Made by a program: the position numbers and the translations under genes
The notes under the pieces: model-generated
What the model was told of the DNA's origin: nothing
What the model saw: only the letters and a program-made list of their open reading frames with translations
Databases searched by the model: none
Part shown: piece after piece, positions 10,628 through 19,004 of the stretch
Position numbering within the stretch: position 1 is the stretch's first letter
Layout: each line of letters starts with the position of its first letter
Source: Rhodobacteraceae bacterium CCMM004
Lineage (GTDB): Bacteria > Pseudomonadota > Alphaproteobacteria > Rhodobacterales > Rhodobacteraceae
Assembly: GCA_004005435.1 (NCBI GenBank)
Contig: RZWH01000003.1
Location: 124,001 to 188,000, forward strand
Direction: 5' to 3'
DNA length: 64,000 nt

Positions 10628-10660
10628 GCCCCGCCCTACCGCAACATGCGGCAGCGGGGC
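10628..10660. terminator. Nested hairpin between convergent hemB and methyltransferase genes
   Basis: GCCCCGC at 10628-10634 pairs with GCGGGGC at 10654-10660. Inside the loop a second stem, CCGCA/TGCGG, sits around ACA at 10639-10651. There is no long T run, but the position between two converging stop codons (10619 and 10669) suggests a shared bidirectional terminator. Confidence 0.5.
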
Positions 10661-10668
10661 CCAACGGC

Positions 10669-11499
10669 TCATGCAGCGCGCGCGGTGATCAGCGCGGCGG
10701 GCATCGGCACCCGCCAGGTACCGTCGCCGGCGTCCCAGCGCGCCCGCACGAGATCGGCCGCCGCCTGCCGGACTGCCGCGCGCGCAGCTTCGGGCTGACG
10801 CAGCAGCAGGTCGCGCACCCGCACCGTGCCCCCTTCGAAGATCGCGATGAGCCGGTCGGGCGACGACAGCGTCCAGACACAGTCGATCTGGGACACTTCG
10901 ATGTCGGTGAACCCGGCCGCGCCAACCACGCTGCCCGCGGTGGCCGGATCGGCAAAGCGGTGGAACCCGGGCTCCGGCGCGGCCTGGACGGCAGCGCTTC
11001 CGTGCGCCGCGATGGCATCGCTCATCAAGGCAAAGGCGGCCGAGTCCGGCGGCCCCACCCAGACCGTGAAGGCCAGCCGCCCGCCGGGGCGCAGCACGCG
11101 CCCGCACTCGGCCAGGGCGGCGGGCTGATCCGGGACGTGACAGATCCCCAGGTTGCTGAGCACCGCGTCGAAGGCGGCGTCGGGCAGGTCGAGCGCCTGA
11201 GCATCGCCGTGCACGATCCGCGCCCCCGGGACGGCGGCCCGCGCGTGCGCGACCATGGCCGGGGAGAAGTCGACGCCGGTGACGTCGGCCCCCGCCGCCA
11301 GCAGCGCCGCCGCCACCTTACCGGGGCCGCAGCACAGATCGAGCGCCGGTTGCCCGCGCACCGGCCCGGCGGCCGCGACGAGGGCGCCGATCGCCTGATC
11401 CGCGATGGCGGTGAAGCTGTCGCAGTAGCCGCGTGCGACGTCCTCGTCGGCCCAGCCCGCACGCTCCAGCGCTGCGAACGCGGTGAATTCCTCGGCCAT
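10669..11499 (-). CDS. Class I SAM-dependent methyltransferase
   Basis: A 276 aa cytoplasmic protein with a Rossmann methyltransferase core. Motif I is LDLCCGPGKVAAALL near residue 53, with the acidic ribose contact after VTGVD and motif post-II VHGDAQALDLPDAAFDAVLS. A UbiE/Methyltransf_11-type motif CGRVLRPGGRLAFTVW follows near residue 132. The C-terminal 110 residues are helical and probably shape the substrate pocket. The substrate cannot be inferred, and the neighbours give no pathway. An AAGGA box about ten bases upstream supports the start. Confidence 0.8.
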   Translation of the reverse strand: MAEEFTAFAALERAGWADEDVARGYCDSFTAIADQAIGALVAAAGPVRGQPALDLCCGPGKVAAALLAAGADVTGVDFSPAMVAHARAAVPGARIVHGDAQALDLPDAAFDAVLSNLGICHVPDQPAALAECGRVLRPGGRLAFTVWVGPPDSAAFALMSDAIAAHGSAAVQAAPEPGFHRFADPATAGSVVGAAGFTDIEVSQIDCVWTLSSPDRLIAIFEGGTVRVRDLLLRQPEAARAAVRQAAADLVRARWDAGDGTWRVPMPAALITARAA

Positions 11500-11578
11500 G
11501 ATGCGCCATCCTTCGATGAGGGCCTACGCAGGCCGGGAGACCTCGTCCGGCGGCACTCCGCCCACCGCCGCGGCAGGG

Positions 11579-11607
11579 CTGACAGATCGCCGCCCACAGA
11601 GTATACT
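11579..11607 (+). promoter_or_regulatory. Predicted sigma-70-type promoter for the SYLF lipoprotein gene
   Basis: CTGACA at 11579-11584 and TATACT at 11602-11607 are separated by exactly 17 bases. This is the best housekeeping-type promoter match noticed in the window. The -10 box ends about 62 bases before the lipoprotein ATG at 11670. Confidence 0.55.
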
Positions 11608-11669
11608 GCATGCCGAGCGGTCGGGACAGGCCGCCGCAAGAGGCATCGGCAGTGAAAAGGGACATTCCC

Positions 11670-12227
11670 ATGAGCATTCTTTCCCGGCGCGGCCTGTTGG
11701 CCGGCGCGGGCGCCTGCGCATTGGCGGCAGGCTGCAACAACGGGCTCTCGGGCCGCGGCGCGGACACCATTGACGCCCGCGTCGCCGCGACGCTCAACCA
11801 TCTCTACAGCACCTACCCGGGCACCGCGGATCTGCGGGACAAGTCCGCCGGTCAGCTCGTCATGCCGCTGATCACCGAGGCGGGCTTCGGTATCGGCGGC
11901 AGCTACGGACGCGGGGCGCTGATGGTCAACGGCGCGCCCATCGACTACTACTCCGCGACGCAGGCCAGCATCGGCTTTCAGATCGGGGCGCAGCAATACA
12001 CCCACGTCCTGTTCTTCATGACCAACGAGGCGCTGTTCGATTTCCGCAACTCGCCGGGTTGGGCCGCAGGGGCGGACATCGAGTATGCGGTGAACGACCG
12101 CGGCGGCAACGTCTCGGCCGAGACGACGACGTCGCTCAGCCCGGTGATCGCGGTGGTCTTTGGACAGGCCGGGCTGATCGCGGGGGCCTCGATCGAGGGC
12201 ACGAAATACACGCGGATCATCCCCTGA
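11670..12227 (+). CDS. SYLF/YSC84-domain lipoprotein
   Basis: A 185 aa exported lipoprotein. The N-terminus MSILSRRGLL has a twin-arginine-like pair before a hydrophobic stretch that ends in the lipobox LAAGC (Cys22). The mature part matches the SYLF (YSC84-like) fold: a short helical lead (AATLNHLYSTYPG) followed by a glycine-rich beta domain (EAGFGIGGSYGRGALMVNG and a final SIEGTKYTRI). In eukaryotes SYLF binds lipids and actin; bacterial members are outer-membrane or periplasmic proteins of unclear role. A GGG-rich site precedes the ATG, and a good promoter lies about 60 bases upstream. The next gene overlaps its stop codon. Confidence 0.82.
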   Translation: MSILSRRGLLAGAGACALAAGCNNGLSGRGADTIDARVAATLNHLYSTYPGTADLRDKSAGQLVMPLITEAGFGIGGSYGRGALMVNGAPIDYYSATQASIGFQIGAQQYTHVLFFMTNEALFDFRNSPGWAAGADIEYAVNDRGGNVSAETTTSLSPVIAVVFGQAGLIAGASIEGTKYTRIIP

Positions 12228-13396
12228 CCCGCGGACCGCTGAACCCGTATCTCGCCGGGGTCGCGCCGCCGCCGATCATGGCGGCGCAACGGTGGGTGGC
12301 CGAGGCGCGGCTGCCCAGGGACCTGCCGCTGCTGAACTTCAGCCAGGCCGCGCCGGCCGTGCCGCCCCCGGAGGGGCTGCGCCAGGCGATGGCCGACGCG
12401 CTGATCGAGGACCCGGCAGCGCATCTCTACGGTCCGGTGCTGGGCAACCCTGCGCTGCGCGAGGCGCTGGCGGCGCGCACCGCCGTGCTCTACGGCGGTC
12501 CGGTCGCGGAGGCGCAGATCGGCATCACCTCGGGCTGCAACCAGGCGTTCGCGGCCGCGGTGGCCAGCCTGGCGGGGCCCGGCGACGAGGTGATCCTGCC
12601 CGTGCCCTGGTATTTCAATCACAAGATGTGGCTCGACATGTCGGGCGCGGTGGCGCGGCCCCTGGAGACTGCGCGCGACCTGCTCCCCGACCCCGAGGCC
12701 GCGGCCGCCCTGATCGGGCCCCGAACCCGGGCCATCGCGCTGGTCAGCCCCAACAACCCCGCGGGCGTGGAGTATCCCCCCGCGCTCCTCGCCGCATTCC
12801 GCGATCTCTGCCGCGCGCGGGGCCTGGCCCTCATCCTCGACGAGACCTATCGCGATTTCCATTCCGCCGAGGGGGCGCCCCACGACCTGTTCGCCGATCC
12901 CGACTGGGACGACACGCTGATCCATCTCTATTCCTTCTCCAAGGCGTTCCGCCTGACCGGCCATAGGGTCGGCGCGGTCGCGACCTCGCCCGCCCGGCTG
13001 GCCGAGATCGAAAAGGCGCTGGACACCGTCACCATCTGCCCCGCGCAGCCCGGTCAGATCGGCGCGCTCTGGGGCCTGCGGCACCTGGGTGACTGGCTGG
13101 CCGGGGAGCGGCGCGAGATCCTCGCCCGCCGCGCTGCGATGGCAGCGGGCCTGAGCGCCCTGCCCGGCTGGCGGCTGGACGGCTGCGGCGCCTACTTTGC
13201 CTACGCCGCGCACCCATGGAGTCTGCCCTCCGACACGGTCGCGCGGCGGCTGGTGTCGGAGGCCGGTCTGCTGATGCTGCCCGACACGATGTTCCGCCCC
13301 TCGGGCGGGGGCACGCATCTGCGCATCGCCTTTGCCAATGCCGACGCCGCGGGCCTCGACACCCTCTTCTCGCGCCTCGCCCACGTCACGCTTTAG
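12224..13396 (+). CDS. Class I/II aminotransferase
   Basis: A PLP-dependent fold-type I aminotransferase of about 390 aa. It shows the Asn of VSPNNPAG, the Asp of LILDETYRDF, and the PLP lysine in YSFSKAFRLTGHRVG. The C-terminal Arg region is GTHLRIAFA. The start is uncertain. Family members usually begin a few residues before the LNPYLAG segment seen here, but the only codon there is a CTG at 12224 overlapping the previous gene's TGA. The first ATG is at 12278, inside that conserved segment, and an upstream start within the lipoprotein gene is possible. The amino acid used is not evident. Confidence 0.82.
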   Translation: MTRGPLNPYLAGVAPPPIMAAQRWVAEARLPRDLPLLNFSQAAPAVPPPEGLRQAMADALIEDPAAHLYGPVLGNPALREALAARTAVLYGGPVAEAQIGITSGCNQAFAAAVASLAGPGDEVILPVPWYFNHKMWLDMSGAVARPLETARDLLPDPEAAAALIGPRTRAIALVSPNNPAGVEYPPALLAAFRDLCRARGLALILDETYRDFHSAEGAPHDLFADPDWDDTLIHLYSFSKAFRLTGHRVGAVATSPARLAEIEKALDTVTICPAQPGQIGALWGLRHLGDWLAGERREILARRAAMAAGLSALPGWRLDGCGAYFAYAAHPWSLPSDTVARRLVSEAGLLMLPDTMFRPSGGGTHLRIAFANADAAGLDTLFSRLAHVTL

Positions 13397-13469
13397 CCAG
13401 CCCGCCTTGCCCCCCTTGCGCCGCTGACATAGACAGCGCCAAACGGGCACGGGCACGAGGGAGCCGCGC

Positions 13470-15335
13470 ATGGCCACGGGCGCCAAAGGGCAGATCTCCA
13501 AGTTCTTCGTCTGGACCATCCTGGTCCTGCTGATCGTCGGTCTGGCGGGCTTCGGCGCGACCAATTTCGGCGGCGGGGTGCAGACGGTGGGCCGCGTCGG
13601 CGACACCGACATCCCCGTCGACCGCTACGCCCGCACGCTGCAACAGGAGATCCGCGCGTTCGAGGCCCAGGCCGGCCGGCGGGTGCCTTTCGCCGAGGCA
13701 CAGCAACTGGGTCTGCCCCAGGCGGTCCTGGCCCAGGTCGTGGCCACCGCGGCGCTGGAGGACGAGGCGTCCGAGCTGGGTCTGTCCGTCGGCGACGACG
13801 AGGTGCGGCGCGAGGTGCTGCTGGTTCCCGGGTTCCGCGGGCTCGACGGCAGCTTCGACCGCGAGGCCTATGAGTTCGCGCTGCGGCAGCAGGGCCTGAG
13901 CGTGGCCGAGTTCGAGGAGCAGATCCGCGACGAGACCGCCCGCACCCTGCTCCAGGCCGCGGTGATTTCGGGGATCGAGACGCCCACGGCGCTGACCGAC
14001 CTGCTCTTTGCCTATGCGCGCGAGACCCGCAACGTCTCGACCGTGGTGCTGGGCTCCACGGACCTGGCCGATCCGCTGCCCGAGCCCGACGATGCCACCC
14101 TGCAAGCCTATTACGAGGCGAACCCCGACCGCTTTACCCTGCCCGAGCGGCGGCAGATCACCTATGCGTGGCTTACCCCCGACATGATCCTCGACGACGT
14201 CGAGGTGGACGAGGATCTCCTGCGCCGCGTCTACGACGAGCGCCGCGACGAGTTCAATCAGCCCGAGCGGCGGCTGGTCGAACGCCTGGTCTTCGGCACC
14301 GAGTCCGCCGCGCAGGAGGCCGCCGACGCCATCGCGGCCGGCGACACCGATTTCGATACTCTGGTGGCGGACCGGGGCCTGGCGCTGGAGGATATCGACC
14401 TGGGCGAGGTGGCGCGCGACGACCTGGGCGAGGCCGCCGAGACGGTGTTCGCGCTGGAGGAGCCGGGGATCGCCGGTCCGGCGCCCTCCCCGCTCGGACC
14501 CGCGCTCTTCCGGGTCAACGCGCTCCTTTCCGCCCGCGAGACCCCGTTCGAAGAGGCCCGCGACGCATTGCGCGACGAGTTCGCGATGGACGCCGCATCC
14601 CGCGACGTGGAGGCCGAGATCGAGGCGGCCGAGGACCTGCTGGCGGGCGGCGCAACGCTGGAGGAACTGGCCTCCGAGACCCGCTTTCGCCTGGGCGACA
14701 TCCTGTGGTCGGGGACGCAGCCGGGCCTGGGCGGCGACGACATCGACGCCTACCCCGCCTTCCGCGAGGCCGCGGCGGCGCTGGAGGAGGGCGACTTTCC
14801 CGAGGTGCTGGAGCTGAACGGCAACGGCCTCTTTGCCCTACGGCTGGACGAGATCGTGCCACCGACCCTGCAACCCTTCGACGAGGTCGAGGTCCAGGTG
14901 ATCGAGGCCTGGGCCGCGGACGAGACCCGCACCCGCCTGACCGCCCAGGCCGAGGCCGCCGTGGCCGCCGCCGAGGCGGGCACCCCGCTCGCCGATCAGG
15001 GGCTCGCGCCGGTGGAGCGCACCGGGCTGATGCGCGACGCCTTCGTCGAGGATCTGCCGCTCCAAACGGTCACCGCCGCCTTCGAGATGGCGCCGGGCGA
15101 GATGCGGGTGATCTCCGCCGACCAGGGCGCGGTGATCCTGCGTCTCGACGCCGTGAACGCCGCCGATCAGGAGAGCGACGAGGCGGTGGAGGTCAAGAGC
15201 GCCTTCGCCGAGCGCACCTCTCAAGGGTATGCCCAGGACGTGGTCCAGGCGTTCACCCGCGCGCTGGAGCGGCAGAAGGGGATCGAGCTGAACCAGGCCG
15301 CGGTCAACGCCGTGCACGCCCAGTTCGCGCAGTAG
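13470..15335 (+). CDS. PpiD/SurA-type peptidyl-prolyl isomerase, membrane-anchored
   Basis: A 621 aa periplasmic folding factor held by one N-terminal helix (residues about 11-30, FFVWTILVLLIVGLAGFGAT). A SurA_N-like chaperone region follows (RYARTLQQEIRAFEAQ, then three acidic helices to about residue 190), then a parvulin-like domain around residues 240-370 and a long acidic tail. PpiD proteins sit at the SecYEG translocon and assist emerging outer-membrane and periplasmic proteins. The parvulin part is diverged, so isomerase activity is uncertain. The stop is seven bases from trpE, a pairing common in Rhodobacteraceae. Confidence 0.88.
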   Translation: MATGAKGQISKFFVWTILVLLIVGLAGFGATNFGGGVQTVGRVGDTDIPVDRYARTLQQEIRAFEAQAGRRVPFAEAQQLGLPQAVLAQVVATAALEDEASELGLSVGDDEVRREVLLVPGFRGLDGSFDREAYEFALRQQGLSVAEFEEQIRDETARTLLQAAVISGIETPTALTDLLFAYARETRNVSTVVLGSTDLADPLPEPDDATLQAYYEANPDRFTLPERRQITYAWLTPDMILDDVEVDEDLLRRVYDERRDEFNQPERRLVERLVFGTESAAQEAADAIAAGDTDFDTLVADRGLALEDIDLGEVARDDLGEAAETVFALEEPGIAGPAPSPLGPALFRVNALLSARETPFEEARDALRDEFAMDAASRDVEAEIEAAEDLLAGGATLEELASETRFRLGDILWSGTQPGLGGDDIDAYPAFREAAAALEEGDFPEVLELNGNGLFALRLDEIVPPTLQPFDEVEVQVIEAWAADETRTRLTAQAEAAVAAAEAGTPLADQGLAPVERTGLMRDAFVEDLPLQTVTAAFEMAPGEMRVISADQGAVILRLDAVNAADQESDEAVEVKSAFAERTSQGYAQDVVQAFTRALERQKGIELNQAAVNAVHAQFAQ

Positions 15336-15341
15336 CCTGCG

Positions 15342-16853
15342 ATGGCGCTGACCCCGGAGTTCGAGACCTTCGCCCGCGGCTACGAGGCGGGCGAGAACCA
15401 GGTCGTGCACGCGCGCCTGGCCGCCGATCTGGATACGCCCGTCAGCCTGATGCTGAAACTCGGCGCGGCGCGGCCCGACACCTTCATGCTGGAGAGCGTG
15501 ACCGGCGGCGAGGTGCGGGGCCGCTACTCGATCATCGGGATGAAGCCCGACCTGGTCTGGGAATGCCGCGGCGAGAGCAGCCGGCTGAACCGGGCCGCCC
15601 GTTTCGACCCCGAAGCGTGGGAGGATCTGTCCGGCCACCCACTCGACACCCTCCGCGCGTTGATCGCCGAGAGCCGCATCGCCCTGCCCGAAGACCTGCC
15701 CGCTGCGGCCGCGGGGCTCTTCGGCTACCTGGGCTACGACATGATCCGCCTGGTGGAGCGGTTGCCGGACGTGAACCCGGATGTGCTCGGCCTGCCCGAC
15801 GCGGTGATGCTGCGCCCCTCGGTCGTCGCCGTGCTGGATGGCGTCAAGGGCGAAGTGACGGTGGTGTCGCCCGCCTGGGTCGCCTCGGGTCTGAGTGCCC
15901 GCGCGGCTTACGCCCAAGCGGCCGAGCGGGTGATGGATGCCGTGCGCGACCTCGAACGCCCCGCGCCCGGCGAGAGCCGCGAGCTGGCCGAGGCCGCGGC
16001 CCCGGCCGAACCGGTGTCGAACTTCACCCACCAGGGCTATCTCGACGCGGTGCGGAAGGCCAAGGAGTACATCGCGGCCGGCGACATCTTTCAGGTCGTG
16101 CCGTCGCAGCGCTGGGCGCTGCCCTTCGACCTGCCGCCCTTCGCGCTCTACCGCTCGTTGCGGCGCACCAACCCGTCGCCGTTCATGTTCTACTTCAATT
16201 TCGGCGGGTTCCAGGTGGTGGGCGCGTCCCCCGAAATCCTGGTGCGGGTCTTCGGCGGCGAGGTGACGGTGCGGCCCATCGCCGGCACCCGCCCCCGCGG
16301 GGCCACGCCGGAGGAGGACCGCGCCCACGAGGCCGACCTGCTGGCCGACGAAAAGGAGCTGGCCGAGCACCTGATGCTCCTCGACCTCGGCCGCAACGAC
16401 GTCGGCCGGGTGGCACAGATCGGCACGGTGCGCCCGACCGAAGAGTTCGTCATCGAGCGCTATAGCCACGTGATGCACATCGTGTCGAACGTCGTGGGCC
16501 AGCTGTCGGCCGAGCACGACGCGCTGTCGGCGCTGCTGGCGGGCCTGCCCGCGGGCACCGTGTCGGGCGCGCCCAAGGTGCGGGCGATGGAGATCATCGA
16601 CGAGCTGGAGCCCGAAAAGCGTGGCGTCTACGGCGGCGGCGTGGGCTATTTCAGCGCGGGCGGCGACATGGACATGTGCATCGCGCTCAGGACGGCGGTG
16701 GTGCAGGACGGCACGCTCTACATTCAGGCAGGCGGCGGCGTCGTGCACGACAGCGACCCCGAGTCCGAGTTCCAGGAGACGGTGCACAAGTCCAACGCCA
16801 TCCGCCGCGCCGCCGCCGAGGCCGCCCGCTTCACAGGTCGCGGCAACCGCTGA
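15342..16853 (+). CDS. trpE: Anthranilate synthase component I
   Basis: A 503 aa chorismate-utilising enzyme that, with the TrpG glutaminase, makes anthranilate for tryptophan. The N-terminal domain carries the LESVTGGEVRGRYSIIG element used in feedback inhibition by tryptophan. The catalytic C-terminal half has IFQVVPSQR, RPIAGTRPRG, ADEKELAEHLMLLDLGRNDVGRV and TVSGAPKVRAMEIIDELE, with GGGVGYFS near the end. No trpG or other trp gene follows: a triple palindrome and a convergent gene come next, so the remaining subunits must be encoded elsewhere. It is probably translated from a message shared with the ppiD-like gene. Confidence 0.97.
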   Translation: MALTPEFETFARGYEAGENQVVHARLAADLDTPVSLMLKLGAARPDTFMLESVTGGEVRGRYSIIGMKPDLVWECRGESSRLNRAARFDPEAWEDLSGHPLDTLRALIAESRIALPEDLPAAAAGLFGYLGYDMIRLVERLPDVNPDVLGLPDAVMLRPSVVAVLDGVKGEVTVVSPAWVASGLSARAAYAQAAERVMDAVRDLERPAPGESRELAEAAAPAEPVSNFTHQGYLDAVRKAKEYIAAGDIFQVVPSQRWALPFDLPPFALYRSLRRTNPSPFMFYFNFGGFQVVGASPEILVRVFGGEVTVRPIAGTRPRGATPEEDRAHEADLLADEKELAEHLMLLDLGRNDVGRVAQIGTVRPTEEFVIERYSHVMHIVSNVVGQLSAEHDALSALLAGLPAGTVSGAPKVRAMEIIDELEPEKRGVYGGGVGYFSAGGDMDMCIALRTAVVQDGTLYIQAGGGVVHDSDPESEFQETVHKSNAIRRAAAEAARFTGRGNR

Positions 16854-16863
16854 GCGGCGGGGG

Positions 16864-16931
16864 GGAAGGGCTTTTGAAAGCCCTTCCGAACCGCCTTCGA
16901 AGGCGGTTGCAAGGCCCTTGCAAGGGCCTTG
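16864..16931. repeat. Triple palindrome element, copy B
   Basis: Three consecutive inverted repeats lie between the converging trpE and NnrD genes. At 16864-16887 eleven-base arms (left arm GGAAGGGCTTT) surround TG. At 16889-16908 there is a perfect 20-base palindrome (left arm AACCGCCTTC). At 16910-16931 there is a perfect 22-base palindrome (left arm CAAGGCCCTTG). The last uses the same arm sequence as the second hairpin of copy A but in swapped order. Stacked stems between two stop codons could terminate both transcripts. Confidence 0.88.
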
Positions 16932-16935
16932 GCCC

Positions 16936-17775
16936 TCAGAGACCCAGGTCGCGCAGGACAGCCGGGAGCGCGTCGGGCAAGTCCTCCGCGATGAGGCCCG
17001 GTCCGGCGGCGCGGCCGCAAGCGGCGTGCAGCGCGGTGCCGAGCGCCGCCGCCGCCATCGGTGCCATCCCCCGCGACAGCGCCCCGCCGATGAGGCCGGA
17101 CAGGACGTCCCCCGCCCCGGCCGTGGCGAGCCAGGGCGCCGCCCGGTCGCCGGTCGCCCGGTGCACCGCCACCTCCCCGCCCGGGGAGGCGATCCAGGTC
17201 TCGGCGCCTTTCAGGAGCACCGTGGCCCCGATCTCGGCCGCGGCGCGCGCCGCGGCGTCGGCCCCTTCGACCGCGATGTCGGGCCAGAGCCGCCGGAACT
17301 CGCCCCCATGGGGGGTCAGCACGGCGGTCTCGGGGACCGCCCCGCGCAGGGCGTCGTCGCCCGCGATCAGCGTCAGCGCGTCGGCGTCGAGCACCAGCGG
17401 CCGCCCGGCGGTGAGCGCCGCCGCCACCAGGTCGGTCTCCCGCGCGCCGGTGCCCAGGCCGGGACCCACGACCAGCGCGGTGATGCGCCCGTCGGCGGCG
17501 AGCCACCCCGCCAGCGCCGGGCCGTCCGCGACCTTGCGCAGCATCACCGCGGTAAGCTGGGCCGCGTTCTCGATCAGCGCGGCGGGGGGCGGGGCCAGGG
17601 TCACCAACCCGGCGCCGACCCTGAGCGCCGCGCGCGCCGCGAGGCGCGCAGCCCCGCCGCGCCCGACCCCGCCGGACAACACCACGCAATGGCCGTGGTC
17701 GTATTTGTGCTGCGCCGCCGTCTTGGCCAGGGGCGCGGCGAGGGCGGCGTCGAGGACGATCTCGCGCGGGCTCAC
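16936..17775 (-). CDS. nnrD: ADP-dependent NAD(P)H-hydrate dehydratase (separate gene)
   Basis: A 279 aa ribokinase-fold enzyme that converts damaged S-NAD(P)HX back to NAD(P)H using ADP. Seen in the sequence are HKYDHGHCVVLSGG, the Gly-rich GGAARLAARAALRVGAGLVT, VVGPGLGTG, the LTPHGGEF motif, LLKGAETWIASP and the catalytic ATAGAGDVLSGLI. In most bacteria this is the C-terminal half of a single Nnr (YjeF) protein. Here it starts at a GTG that overlaps the TGA of the epimerase gene (GTGA), in a different frame, with no linker. Two subunits are presumably made by coupled translation. Confidence 0.88.
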   Translation of the reverse strand: MSPREIVLDAALAAPLAKTAAQHKYDHGHCVVLSGGVGRGGAARLAARAALRVGAGLVTLAPPPAALIENAAQLTAVMLRKVADGPALAGWLAADGRITALVVGPGLGTGARETDLVAAALTAGRPLVLDADALTLIAGDDALRGAVPETAVLTPHGGEFRRLWPDIAVEGADAAARAAAEIGATVLLKGAETWIASPGGEVAVHRATGDRAAPWLATAGAGDVLSGLIGGALSRGMAPMAAAALGTALHAACGRAAGPGLIAEDLPDALPAVLRDLGL

Positions 17776-18446
17776 AGGCCGATATCCGCCACCGCCAGCC
17801 GCCCGCAGAGGTCCGGCCCCGCGCCCTGCAGGTGCCCGGGCTTGGGCGCATGGAACGTCACCGTGAGCATCGCCCGGGCGGCGCGCAGCCCATGCTCGGG
17901 CACGCCGCCCAGCACTTCGCCGGTGTCGGCCGACAGGCCCGAGGGGATGTCGATGGCCACGGTGCGGGCGTGGGCGCGGTCGATCCCGGCCAGGTCGGAC
18001 TGGTCGTCGATCTCCCACAGCACCTCCCACAGATCGGGATCGTCGATGGGACGGGCCAGGCCGGTGCCGAAGAGCGCGTCGACCATCAGGTCCGGCGCCG
18101 GCGCGGGCGCCCCAGGCGCCACCCGGTCCGCAGCCGCCAGCCGCTCCCAGTTCGCCCGCGCGTCGGGCGGCAGGTGCGCCGGATCGCCCCACAGGCGCAC
18201 CCCAACCTGCCAGCCCCGATCCTTCAACAGGCGCGCCACGACGAACCCGTCGCCGCCGTTGTTGCCGGGGCCGCAGAAGATCTCGGCGCGCCCGGGGTGC
18301 TCGGCCAGCGCGGGCCAGGTGGCGAGGACGGCGTCGACCACCCCCTGCCCCGCCCGCTCCATCAGTTCGAGGCCGCTGGCGCGCCCCGACTCCATCGACC
18401 TGCGCTCCAACGCGCGCATCTCCGCGACCGAGATCGTTGCCGTCAT
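17772..18446 (-). CDS. nnrE: NAD(P)H-hydrate epimerase (separate gene)
   Basis: A 224 aa YjeF_N-domain enzyme that interconverts R- and S-NAD(P)HX so that the dehydratase can repair both forms. Key features are the N-terminal SVAEMRALERRSMESG, the signature FCGPGNNGGDGFVVARLL around residue 58, the DALFGTGLAR loop near residue 122, and AIDIPSGLSADTG near 168. It ends cleanly at the usual inter-domain boundary (LAVADIGL). The gene is divergent from glnB across 168 bases, an arrangement common in Rhodobacteraceae. A naturally fissioned nnr is the simplest reading; an indel in a fused gene is the alternative. Confidence 0.88.
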   Translation of the reverse strand: MTATISVAEMRALERRSMESGRASGLELMERAGQGVVDAVLATWPALAEHPGRAEIFCGPGNNGGDGFVVARLLKDRGWQVGVRLWGDPAHLPPDARANWERLAAADRVAPGAPAPAPDLMVDALFGTGLARPIDDPDLWEVLWEIDDQSDLAGIDRAHARTVAIDIPSGLSADTGEVLGGVPEHGLRAARAMLTVTFHAPKPGHLQGAGPDLCGRLAVADIGL

Positions 18447-18557
18447 TTCCCCTCCGTTCTCAAATCGCCTAAGAAACGGTCAAGCCGCCCACATCCTCGG
18501 CACGTCCTCTGGAATCCCCCAGGCGCGCCGGGAGCCCCCGGGCGGCCCCGATTGTGA

Positions 18558-18953
<396 letters not shown>

Positions 18954-19004
18954 CGCCGCCCGCAGACGCAACAGACACATCAAGCAAGGGGAAAGACCGC
19001 CACC

